Positions 34,772 through 47,400 of a DNA stretch of 64,000 nt are shown one piece after another. The stretch is from Mesocentrotus franciscanus. Its lineage: Eukaryota; Echinodermata; Echinoidea; Camarodonta; Strongylocentrotidae. Both the position numbers and the translations under genes were made by a program. The stretch lies in the NCBI GenBank assembly GCA_037976565.1, contig CP137675.1, positions 31,385,820 through 31,449,819 of the forward strand, written 5' to 3'. The stretch's first letter is position 1. Each line of letters starts with the position of its first letter. The notes under the pieces are model-generated. The model saw only the letters and a program-made list of their open reading frames with translations, was not told where the DNA came from and did not search any database.

Positions 34772-36238
34772 AATATGAAACACTAGCACTCTCATTCTCT
34801 TTCGCTGTTCTCACGAGACTTCAGCAGTCGTCTCGATTATATGTCCCTAAGAAACTAAATATTAAAATGATTAATATCAGGTCTCTGTCAACTTGAGGAA
34901 CTCTACCAATATCTTTGAAATGAAGCAGGTTTGTAGAATAAATTAAAGTTCACAAGGAGAGCGAAAAACATTGAAGTGTATTTATTGATACGAAGAACAC
35001 ATAACGATGATGAACTTAAAATAAAGCTAAAATGGGCAGGGTGTCCGTGACCTAACTTCACCATGTTCACAGCGCCAAACGTAACGAAAGACATCGCACC
35101 CATTATTGTACACAATGTTAACTTCTGTTGGTTATTACTACTACTATGTTATATATCTATCCTATTGGCTATTGCTAACTGCAAATACCAGAGCAGAGCA
35201 TTAATCTATCCACACTAAAAGAAACAAGGTAAACAAACAAACAAACAAACAAACAAAGAAGTTAAAGAAATCAATACTAAAGAAGTAATGAAAGTAATTG
35301 ATATGTTAACGTTTTCGCAGAAGTTATGAATATTACAATTTTAATGTGTTGCCTATATATAAATCGAACCAACCAACAAACTAAAAGCAATTTGATTTAT
35401 TTAATGAAAAATTACAAACGGTCTGTAAAATATCCCAATTAGAATATGTACAAAATTGCTGTACCAGCTAAACGGTTTTTAGTGGAATTTGTCATTTTGC
35501 TTGAAAGAATTGTATAGAACACAATCGCAAAGACTTTCAAGAAATCAACTCATAGTCAATTTTTAAATACCCAATAATGACTTTAGAAATCATGTTCGGA
35601 TTATTTATGTCACACTCATGTTTCAACATTTCACTAAGTGTCGCGAAGGCTATTTGAATTGCCTCATGTTGATTTTTCTTGAAAGTTTGTTATTGTCAAT
35701 CACCATCTGTATTATACGAGGTAAAATTACATCAGTGTGGAGTAATCATAATTATCATCATCATAATATATACGACATTCATGATGAAAATCTAGTGATT
35801 ACACTGCCGTTTGATGGTGTAGACTTTGGTAGGAAGGGGTGGTTGGACGTTAGGACAGAGAGAGAGAGAGGGGGGGGGAGAATGTAAACAAAGGGGGCGG
35901 GGGAGCTGGTGTCATTCTCACGGATACAGGAGTAATTAAGTTTGGAGACGAAGGAAGAGTCAGAGTAATTGTTTCAGACTATGTCATTCTACCCTATTGA
36001 CAAGGCCTTTTTGTATGTAAGAATATAATCGACTGAATAGATGACTCAAATGTGGGTGGTTGAACCGTAGGTCATCTATATATATATATATACAGAGTTT
36101 GGCCGACGCGGTTCTAGTTGGACATAATATGACGGATGCTGCTTTGTTGGGCAAATACAAATCAGTTGGCCAAAATCTGTATAAATGTTTGCTGATGGCT
36201 CTGACTTCTATATTAATATCGCACCCTCTCTAGAAAGT
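34772..36238. other. AT-rich intergenic, no gene seen
   Basis: It contains (caaa)n at about 35235-35260, a short GA tract at about 35858-35882 and (ta)n at about 36078. No convincing exon. Confidence 0.35.
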
Positions 36239-36528
36239 GTATTCTCGAAAGTGGACTAAATTCAGTCCACGGTTTTAATCCTCCGACTAAGTATGGAATG
36301 CCAAGTGTCAATATTAATATATTTTGGAATAATTTGATATGTCACTATTACCAAGACAACATAATTATTTCATAGTTATATAGTTGTAATTAACTTTGTT
36401 ATTACAAAATCTTTCTATAATGAAAACATTTTATTTTAATTTACGTGACATTAAGTGACAGATAAAATTATTCAAAAAGATATTCATATGGACACTTGGC
36501 ATTCCATTTAGTCCGCTTTCGAGAATAC
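36239..36528. mobile_element. Foldback element with long TIRs (290 bp)
   Basis: gtattctcgaaagtggacta with tggaatgccaagtgtc (left) is mirrored by gacacttggcattcca with tagtccgctttcgagaatac (right). Confidence 0.8.
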
Positions 36529-37600
36529 CACTCTTTCGAGAATACCACCCTGTAAGTTTATAGTTTAAACATAGGTCAGGGTGTTAATAAGCTTTTTTGA
36601 GTAACTGGGAAATAATGACATAATTAACAAGCATAGCACTACGTATATAATGTACATACATCCATACATATATTTATACAGAGGAGAATTTATGTTAGTT
36701 TCATGCTAATTTCCTACTGTTTATTGATCAAGAACACAAATGAATCTCTCTCTTATATTTTGATTTTGTTATTGTTCACTCTTGACAAAGTCTGCATGTT
36801 CCTTAACAGAAGAAGGAAGATGACTTCCGAAAATGTGTGTTTATTCAGAAACAGTTGGCATGAACCTCGAAGGGATTCTCATTTTTATTTTATTCAATTT
36901 CGAACACGTGGAATATATTTACTTCCAGGGGCGGCGATCCCTAGGGAGGGCGGGGGGGCACGTCAATTTTTTAAGGGGGTATCGTCCCCCCGGAGAATTT
37001 GAAAAAAGGCAAAAAAAATGTATAGCAAATACTGACTAAAGACTGCAACACACTTTACCACAATACCACTCTTTCGAGAATACCACCCTGTATTAGTTTA
37101 TAGTTTAAACATAGGTCAGGGGTGTTAATAAGCTTTTTTGAGTAACTGGGAAATAATGACATAATTAACAAGCATAGCACTACGTATATAATGTACATAC
37201 ATCCATACATATATTTATACAGAGGAGAATTTATGTTAGTTTCATGCTAATTTCCTACTGTTTATTGATCAAGAACACAAATGAATCTCTCTCTTATATT
37301 TTGATTTTGTTATTGTTCACTCTTGACAAAGTCTGCATGTTCCTTAACAGAAGAAGAAAGATGACTTCCGAAAATGTGTGTTTATTCAGAAACAGTTGGC
37401 ATGAACCTCGCAGGGATTCTCATTTTTATTTTATTCATTTTCCAACACGTGGAATATATTTACATCCAGGGGCGGCGTTCCCTGGGGAGGAGGGGGGGGG
37501 GACACGTCCCCCCTCAATTTTTTAAGGGGGTATCGTCCCCCCGGAAAATTTGAAAAAGGGCAAAAAAAATGTATAGCAAATACTGACTGAAGACTGCAAC
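36523..37600. repeat. Tandem duplication of about 540 bp, two units
   Basis: ccactctttcgagaataccaccctgta through actgcaacacactt is repeated at an offset of about 541 bp (36681 vs 37222). Each unit carries a caggggcggcg transposon end. Confidence 0.9.
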
Positions 37601-38036
37601 ACACTTTTAGGCTCTGGAGGGCCCAAGAGTGCAGCATTTAGACAAATACAAATGCAAAAAAATCTTCTCGCTGGGAAGCTACGCTCCCTCGCATAATATC
37701 CTTCAAAATGTATAAGTAAATATTGTAGAAAAGTGAAGTGTAAGAAAAGTATATTGCTTGTTTTTATACTATGGTTTTGCTGCGGAAAGTAATTTTTTAA
37801 TACAACAAAACTGTAAGGGGGTAGTCACTTCCGTAACCTTTACCCCTATCGTTCACTTCGCTCCCTCGCACTTGCGTACTGTTGGCGGGGGGGGGGGGCA
37901 ATAACAATTAAAAGTCGTTTATTTCTAATTCGATACCAGTGATTTACAAATGTTGCTAAAATGGCTTGATTTTACCCTGAGTATCGGAGGCTCTGCCCCC
38001 TGGGCCCCACCAAGGGCCCTATTAAGGCTGCCCCTG
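37470..38036. mobile_element. TIR element related to 53419-54150 (G-run hAT-like family)
   Basis: It begins caggggcggcgttccc and shares, in reverse, gagcctaaaagtgttgcagt and ttgctatacattttgttt with the element at 53419-54150. The right end is probably ctgcccctg at about 38036. No clean target duplication. Confidence 0.55.
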
Positions 38037-38185
38037 GATGCTCATCTGATCGTAATTTAATGCCTAAAACCCCTGAGCCTCTGGGGGCTCCGCCCCTGGA
38101 CCCCACTCCAATTAGTGACCTGCATGCCAGTGTCACAAATAAGGTATCAAGATATGCTCATCTGACCGTAATTAAATGCCTAAAA
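38037..38185. repeat. Short direct repeat flanking the gene end
   Basis: gctcatctgatcgtaattta...gcctaaaacccctgagc occurs at about 38040-38080 and again at about 38156-38193. Confidence 0.7.
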
Positions 38186-38411
38186 CCCCTGAGCTTAATG
38201 CGTTCTAACCAATCTTTCACCATTTTCTTAACCCTATTCGTGTTGCCGGGTCCCTTTTTATTGACAGCTGTGTGGTATCTTTCGCAGCTATCGAGAAGGA
38301 ATGAAACCAGTTGATTTTTCGTGTCATCGTCAAAGAGAGATGGTCTGCAAGATTCACTGCTGTACTGGAAAACAGGAACTTCGTACAGCTTTGGAAACTG
38401 GCTTATGGTAT
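38158..38411 (-). CDS. Exon 4 of the two-domain gene
   Basis: The acceptor is ttattgtttacag. It opens TISQFPKLYEVPVFQYSS and ends in a TGA. The last 11 or so residues (LRGFRHLITVR) are encoded by the repeat at 38156-38193. Confidence 0.7.
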
Positions 38412-41400
38412 CTGTAAACAATAAAACAGGAATAAATTTGAAGAAACTTTTAATGTGCTATATCGGCAAGCATAATTGGATATATATTTATTCTTTTTTT
38501 CTTCACATTTTAATTACAGATAGAATATCTACATAGAAAACTCGGACTGGATGTAGATATAATTTGCATAATCCAGCTAGGTAGTGCGGTAGGAATGATG
38601 TGAATAGCAATGAATGCGATTTGCACGATTTCTCCCAGATATCTCCAGTTCATATTTTATGACATTTGAGCGCACAACACAGTATGTAAGATTCTACAAG
38701 TATTCACCTATAAAGTAAATGAAAAAAAGAGGTGTAAAATAGAAGCTGTAGTAGATTCAGCAACTTCCTAGAAAAATTACTCACCTAAAGCACGATTTGG
38801 GTCTGAAGGAGTATTTGCCGGAGCAAGCATCAACTGGGCTAAATTCTGGGGTACCACTGAAAGAGTAGTTAGATTGAGATAAGTGATAATTAGACCCCTT
38901 GCTACAAGTTTATCAAATGAATAAAATTGTAATACCCTATCGGAAGTCAGTTTATTTTTTAGTAGATCCTTCGAATATCTATTACAAAATCTCAAGAAAC
39001 ATGTGAAAGTTTCAGAATGTGTTTTTTTCAACAAACATTACAGATTGAGAGCTCACTAAAACATGCAAAATAAAAGTGTCCTCTTACATTTCCACTTATT
39101 ATAATAAAGAAACTGAATTGCGAAGGTTTTTAATAAATCGGACAAATAATAAGGGAGTTATGAATGATTGAAATGTGAGTTCACCAAATCTATGTGAATC
39201 ACAAAATATCAATTTGGTCAATGGATCAGTCATGTCAATGTGGATTGTTATGTATTCTCCCGTGTAGTAGAATATAATTTATTTCTGTTTCATCTAAGCG
39301 CCTTCTTCCTTGGGGCAATACTCAAAATATATACAGTACTTTTTCCTATACAATGCATGAAATGATTGTGACAATATGTATTAATCTATATATATTTGTA
39401 TTTTCTCAGAACTTTCTTGATCAATCTTGATGACCGTTCAGATTGATCAGTTAAATTCTGAGAAGATATAAACTTAATCTATCAAGAATAATTATACTAT
39501 ATTGTCACCACCATTTCATGAAAGAAGGTAAGCGCAATTTTTCCAACTCATAGGCAACATTGTATGATGGGAACCATATCATTATGTCCCCCACAACAAA
39601 AGATCCTTCCAAATTTGGTAGAATTTAAATATTTAATATTATTTTGTTTGTCAACTTGGAAGACTTTTGTCAGGCGTTACATTACGGTGACATTACTGAT
39701 TCTGACATTTTGAAATTCCCATATGTAATGAGATTAGCCTACACCTAAAAAGGTAACACCTACGCATCTCTTTTTGGCATTTCTGATAAATATCCAAGGT
39801 GCCCTTGTATTCATCCGAACGGTTAGATGCAGCTTCCTGTAATGATCCAAAGTCCACAAGAACGGCTTCAAACAAGTGCCAGTTGCATGCCAGCTCTTGT
39901 ATGTCTTTAAATGACATGATTGTCTTTCCGGGAAGTTGTCGTTGTAGTTCATCCGGCAATTTTTCGGATTGATTTGCTGAAGAAAGGTCAACCAAGGCTA
40001 TGGGGTAGGTTGTGTCGATCACTTTGTCTTGAGTGGCATTTCTTTCAGGTGAGGTGTCGACTTGCGACGAGGCCTGTGAGATTTGTGCGGTGTCGGAAGA
40101 GAACACGCCAATGCTCTGAAGGTTACCACGTTCCATACATGCGGATGATGTGCTTGTCATCGAAATTTGGTTATTAGAAGGTTGCGTCGGAGCAACGTCT
40201 GAACCAAGACCACTCCTTAAACTTTCATCAATCGAAAATGCTGAGCAATTTTTCAAACTTTCAACCTCTGTCTGAGAAATGAAACTGGTGTCAGTAGAAC
40301 TCAGAGCAGAAGAAGCCATACTTTGCTCTCCTTTGGTAACAATCTTAGCACAAGCAACAGGTATGCTTTTTGGACTATCACCAGTCCCGATTCTTTGTAT
40401 TTTATCCGCAGAGGGCGTTGTCGTCAGGTTTGAATGTGCCTCATCTTCAGCGATGGGTCGGGGATGATATGGTACCTTCCCGAGGAATTCAGTGAGTCGT
40501 GAGAGTTCTTGAGCTGGCATTTCAGCTAGATTGTTGCATTGGATGACGCATTTAGAGCACTGGAAGGTTGTTGGCTGGGAATTCTTGAAGACCATCATCA
40601 GTGCCATCTTGGTGTTAGAATTGAAGCTCGTCATGGAGTGAACAACAACTGCAACACGGTCAGGTCCTGTCAAAATAAATGTAAATTCTATGAATAATTC
40701 TAAACTAATATTCTAGCCATATATACATAAATACATACAAATGAAGTCATGATCCCCGGATGGATCACAAAAATAGAGATGGTAACTTTGTGGTGACTTT
40801 ATATAATGGTTAACATAAAGCTGATCTACCTTACATATAGATTTCCATCGACTGTTCAATATTATTCATCAAATACACTGAAAAAAAAAGAAAAAGCGAG
40901 TTGAAAACGGCATGATTATATAATTACTCTTAAAGGTACTATATCCCATTTTCAGCCAACATCAACTTCTGTAGAATTTTGCAGGAATTATGAATATGTC
41001 ATGTATGTCCTATCTGTGAAATGTAAACGTTAGCAGTGTCCTAATATTCAAATTATGCAAGGAAACCCGTTTACTTTCTAGACTTCACTGTCAGACACTA
41101 TTGAGTGACTGACTGACTTCTTTTTATCTTTGGTAATAACATACATAAAATGAGCTGTAAATGGTACATGAGCATTTGTCTACATCAATAACCCACTTCT
41201 TGTAATGGCCAAAATTAAACTGATTGAATCTTTGCGCAGCACAAAACGTACGACTATTCGGTACATGGGTCTGAAAATCAGATTATTTACTAAAAGGATT
41301 GCAATCCCTAAAGTCGATTCGACAACTAACGGACGTAACTTTCCCACAAAATTATCAAGCCCTTCCGTTTTGAGGGAAGTTCTAAATTAGTATTATCTTT

Positions 41401-44400
41401 CAAATGCCGGTGGAATTTAACCTTTTCATTTTTTTGGGCCTGCAAATGGGACATAGTACCTTTAACATCAATAGAGATCCCTGCAATTGGGTAAAGAGCG
41501 CCCTCTTTCTTCCACTGTTTGTGGAGATTTAGTCCCCGAGTGAACAAATAGATGCTGTGGACGTACGTAGGAGATCATGGATAAAAATGGCTAATGTCCT
41601 ATTCTTCTTTCCTTTTTATTTTACTTTTAGCATCATTCTCTTCAATTTCACTTTTTCAAGAAGTAATAAATATATAAACCGTGTATGAAATTTTAAAGCT
41701 TTAGTTTGATAAAAGTTTATATTTGTAGTAACTTAATTTAAAAGTAGTGAAATTTTGCATCTCTCTCTCTCTCTCTCTCGATCCTTTCATCCCTGTTTCT
41801 TCCTTCCTGCGCTCATAAACACAGTAACTGAATTGCTCGGATGACTACGCATATTAACCGGGGGACTCTGTGTATTGGTGCTAATGCATTATTTTGTATA
41901 CACAATTCCCTATTCCATTGTGTTATAAATCCCCCTCCAAATTACGTCTTTCTCTACTCCTACAGTTTTTTTACATCTACAATGTTTGTTTTACCAGGAA
42001 CCAATACACAAGTACTGCTTTTCAATAGGTTCATCACATTCTATTTAATCTATCATATGAATTAAGAACCATTGAGACGTGCTCATAATATACTACATGA
42101 CTTGTATATATATATTATTATTTCTATTTTATATATAATTATGTCTATATTTTTTGGAACAAATAAAACTTGAAAACTCGAACCTAAAGCACCTACGAGC
42201 TACGCGCACTGGAAAAATCATAAATTGTAGAAGACTTTGCATGCACTTATATATATTGAGATAAATCTTTTCCTATTGATATTTATCAATTAGCAGTTTA
42301 TTTAACTTTCCAGAGTGGACCATAGCAACATTTTTAATTGAATCCTTCTCTAGAATCTTCAGATTCATTGTCATTATCTTTATGAAATATCAAGCCTCAG
42401 TAATAGTCATTCTCACGCACTGATGCTCAACGATCGGGTGCAAAAATTTGAATTTGGCATCATTGTAATCGTAAACTTACACTGAGTAAGATTATCACAT
42501 TTGAAAAATTTGATTAAAATTGACGAAAAATGAAAACCCCGAAAAGAATCGGAGTACACGCTGAATTTTCAGTGACTTCACGATATGAACACTGGGCCTG
42601 GGCCGCTCAGCTGATTGACGACGGTGCGCGATGTAGTTTGTGTGGAAATCACATGTATTGCATTGAGTACCGTACCCTACCGTACCCATTTATACCCGAT
42701 GTAGGGAGTTTACCTTCAACAAAATCCCCTGGAAATATCGATATGGATGAAAACATAAGGACGAAAACATACTTGATTCTAGTTTTGAAGAGATAGAAGA
42801 AAGAAGTACCTCGGACACGACAATGGAAATTTGGGAGATCTTGACCTAGAAGTAGAAGATTTTGCTGATGTACGGTATACGGTACTATATAACCTGCCTG
42901 CATCGCACGCACGATAACTGGCTTGCCATAACCAGCCCGGCGATCTCAGTGTCCTCTCGATTTCCCATTTCCCCATTTATCTGGTACTACGACTTAATTT
43001 TTCAAAAATCATAAATTAATCGACCTAATCAGACATTTTCCTTAATGACCATCTGGACAACTTTATATAAATTTGTCGCCTATTTGCTCCAGAAGAGTCC
43101 TTAGGTCAGCAACTCAGCATGCAAGATGTCCTTCGCACTCCCAGATCAGACACACACGCTAACATGCCCTCAATATATGTGATTATCTTCCCGACTTTTA
43201 TGTTCAAATGTGACGGAAAATAACATAAAATTAAAAGGAAATATCACCACTGGAGGTAAAAAGACAAACAACGTTAAACCCATATCTAAAAATTGCAATG
43301 GGCATCCAATACTGTCCCGAATGTGTTGTGTAGGGTAGTTCATACCGTGACGTCACCGTTATCGAATGTGTTTTATCGCCGTCATTTCACTTTGTGAGTG
43401 GGTTCTGGAAAGGGTCTCAAAATTGCATTTAATGTATATCCTCACACTAGTGAGGGCTTAAAAGTACTTTCCTAAGGTTCTTAGCAATCTTTAGAGGTAT
43501 AATTTACATATTTTCAATATTTGAATGAACCTTCTCTTTAAGTTGTACGCAAAATCTTTCCATAGCAAATTTTTATTTTCATTGCATATTACAAAAGGGA
43601 TTTATCAAAAGACACCACACCAATCCCGGCGTAGGCAAGGGGGGGGGGTCAAAGGGGGCCTCTTCAGCCCCTAACAAAAAATGCAGTAACTCATGCTTCA
43701 TGTAGGAATTACATACACCCCCACCCCAAAAAAAAAAAAAAAAAAAAAAAAGGTCTTTTCGGATAGTGTATTTCATACTAAAGAAAATGACACCAAGATT
43801 ATTGATTTGGGCTGAGCAGTTTTGCTTCTACGCTTCTTTTATCGGAACGATGTCATTTGCGAAAATTGTCTCATTTTGGGGCAAACACTAACAGACCAAA
43901 GTCAGTGTTTGGGACAATGTAAGCGCGAATGCATTATTATATGCCCTTTTTTTACCCTGCTCAATGATGCCTGGATTACATTTGCCCCAGGCTCCGTACA
44001 ATAAATTAGTCTACGATTTTTAGTGCGATTTTGGGGGCATCGTAAGAGGCTACGGGCTACGATGTTTGTGTTTACATTATCTACGAGCATCGTGCCATTT
44101 CTTGTATTAGCCCTTGCGGGCAGGCCGGGGCAAATCCGTACAGAGGCTGCTCGGAGATTGTACGGAAATCGTGCAATTTCAATGCAGTAGCCGTGCAGTC
44201 TCCGCAGCTTCAGCATGAAAATCGTACGGAGCCCGTGCAGCTTCCGTGCAAAGGTTGCGCGGAGAAGGCGCGGTGACCGTGCAGCCGCCGTGCCGTTTTG
44301 AAGCGTATTTTGGCCTCCATGTTCACCGAAAAATCGCGCGTTTGCTGCACGATCAGCACGAGTCCTCCGCGCGATGTCCGTGCGGGGATTGTGCAATAAC

Positions 44401-47400
44401 ACCTACGACATGTCTACGGACTACGGGCTTACGATTTTTCAAATTTGTATAACTTTCTGCGAAACAAAATCGTAAAGGCCGCGGAGCCCCGCGGAGCCCG
44501 TGAATCCGTACGAAAATCTCACGGCCGCCTCCTGCCTCTGTACGGAGGCCGCACGGAAAAGAGGATACAGGCAGGATACGGGCTCCGTAGACTAATCGCA
44601 GGCCAAATGTAATCCAGGCATGAGCGCTCATTTGCCCCGGGCGCCGTACGATAAATTGGTCTACGATTTTTCGTGCGATTTTCGGGACATCGTAGGACGC
44701 CACGGGCTACGATGTTTGTGTTTACATTATCTACGAGCATCGTGCCATTTCTTGCATTGGCTCTCGGGGGCAGGCCAAGGCAAATCCGTACAGAGGCTGT
44801 TCGGAGATTGTATGGAAATCGTGCAATTCCAGTGCAGGAGCCGTGCAGTCTCCGCAGCCTTCGCACGAATGTCGTACGGAGCCCGTCTGAAAAATGTTTG
44901 GCCCGTCTCAAGGCGGCTGCACGGCCATGGTGCAGGAGCTGTGGGGTTGCCGCGGGATGACTGCTCGATATCACGGGTACTGCACGGGTAGCGAGCAGCA
45001 ACCTTGCGATAGCTGTGCGATGGCCGTGCTAATGTCCCACGAGTCTACAATCTCCGTACGATTCCCCCTATGTTCATTGAAAAATCGTGCGTTTGCTGCA
45101 CGATCAGCGCGAGGCCTCCGTGCGATGCCCATGCTGGGATTGTGCGATTGTATGATTTTTTCAAACACCTACGACATGTCTACGGACTACGGGCTTACGA
45201 TTTTTCAAATTTGTATAACTTCCCGCGAAACAAAATCGTAGATGCCGCGGAGCCCTTGAATCTGTACGAAAACCTCACTGTCACCTCCTGCCTCCGCACG
45301 GAGGCCGCACGGAAAAGGGGATACGGGCAGGATACGGGCTCCGTAGAGTAATCGCAGGCCAAATGTAAACTAGGCATCATCACTGGGCGCAGTAACCCAC
45401 ATTCCATGGTTTCCCGGTTCGTAGCACTCCTGAATCGCAGAATTTCGAAAATAACATTGTTTAGCAGACCAAAATGGATAATCTTGGAGTCATTTGCTTC
45501 TGCATGAAATACAGTAATCGATAAGGCTAAAAAGAAATCATTTCTGAACAGGTAAAATATCGAACATCGACTGTGCCGCTTTTTGGGGCCACCCTGTATA
45601 AACCTAATTCTTTTCTTCAAAAACGGACAAATTATTGCATTAGGGGACATTATCATTTTGTGTATATTCACCCACATAGAAACCACTCTTATCCCTTGTG
45701 CACAGAAGGATTATTTGGAGCAAGATTTAGAACCTAATTTTAAACAGAACCGTTAACTTTAGTAAAACTTCGAATAGATTTCGCAACCAAACCAGGCTCA
45801 CAAAAAAATTAAATTATTATAATATATTGGCTAGGCGAACATGCGGCTCTGGGCAAAATGTATATTGACTTTTTAAGTTATTCAAGGTGAAAAAAGTAGA
45901 TTTTTAATGGGCAATCCTACCCATGTAATAAGGTCATTGGTATAGAAGAACAGAAAAACCCATTACTAGTGCAAACATAAATAACAATTCGGCCAATATT
46001 AAGGGATCGCCTGATTGAGTTATGAATGTTTTAAGTCTGAGATCGCCATACCTTGCTAATCTTTTTTTTGCATAGCGAAGATTTATTTCTAATTCCAAAG
46101 GGAATGGTGAAAATCGAGATCATAGATATCAATGGTGACGATTTGTATCCGTGGTTGGGGGGGGGGGGTGGGCGATGATAGGTGCCAAAATATTTTCGGC
46201 AATGGATCAAGCAACCAAGAGGTAGAAGCGTGTGGCAGGTTGCAACCCTCCCTTCTAAGTTATTAACTTTTTCAAGTCACCCTCAATAAAGATAACATTT
46301 CAGAGAATATAAGAGTGGTAATAAAATTAATAACATGCTAAATGTTAGTCCTGACTCTTGCCTGCAGTGTAGGCCTACCAGACTGATATCATCTATTTTT
46401 AAACGAAATTTAGACATTACAAAAAAAAAATCCAATGGTGAGGGATATCAACTTGTGAAAGTATTATGTTACCAATGTAGACAGAAAATTCTGTATTTCC
46501 TGGTGATAGAAACATACATTTTATGAATATTGATGTCTCCAAACAACATTCATCGTAAAAAAACCCATTGCAATATTCTGTGTAAGGAGATCTAAACAAA
46601 AACATAGTTCTCATTAGTAAATGAAAAACATATTGCTTTTGGTTCTTCATTTGACTCTCTTCCTTCTTTAATTAAACCAACTGAATCCTCTCTGCGGAAA
46701 CTCAATTCAATGAAACAGAATATCACTGATGCAAAATTTGGTTCTCAAAATGACAGAAAATTTCCACTCCTGATCTCATACAAACTGTCTGTTTCTTAAA
46801 AACATAATATAAAACTTACGTTCCAACTACCAAACAACAAACTTCCATTATCTCCTTCTTCACCCAGATATACTTATCATACCAGATACGCTCTAAAATA
46901 TAAGCATAATATTCCCCTAAGGCCCTGACCAGAGCACTATTTTTTTTCAAAAACTATAACCAGTCTTAGAAGGTGCATTATTATTGGAAGGGTGTTATAA
47001 ACAAAACTTCAAACCTGACCTTCAAAAACACCTTAACTATCTTATGCCTGTTACGTTTGAATACAATACATAGGCCTACATCAGCTTTTCAATAAAACAA
47101 AAATAAGTTGTGACATAATAATCTTTCTCCAAAATATCGAACTGGAGTATTCTGTTGTATTGCTTGTTTATGTACATACAAAGAGTTTATTTTCAAGAGG
47201 CACTAGATCCATGTGTGTAACTTAAAAAAGAACTCTTTGTTTACCCGATTTTGTTCAGGTGTCTATGGAAAATTGTTATTAAAAGATGCATGTGTTCATA
47301 ATTTCTCTCGTAATTTAGGTTAATAATTTTGTTCAAGGTAAATGGAGAAAAATGTATATCATTATCTCCATTTGCTATCAAAAGATTTTGCTCCTTTCGG

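Noticed and set aside
43902..45351. Several 90-166 codon frames on both strands, Arg- and Ala-rich
   Set aside because: They follow the GC-rich TIR elements; all six frames are open, so this is composition, not a gene.
45195..45686. 163-codon minus-strand frame
   Set aside because: Part of it lies in the GC-rich element and part in mariner-like end debris; no domain is recognisable.
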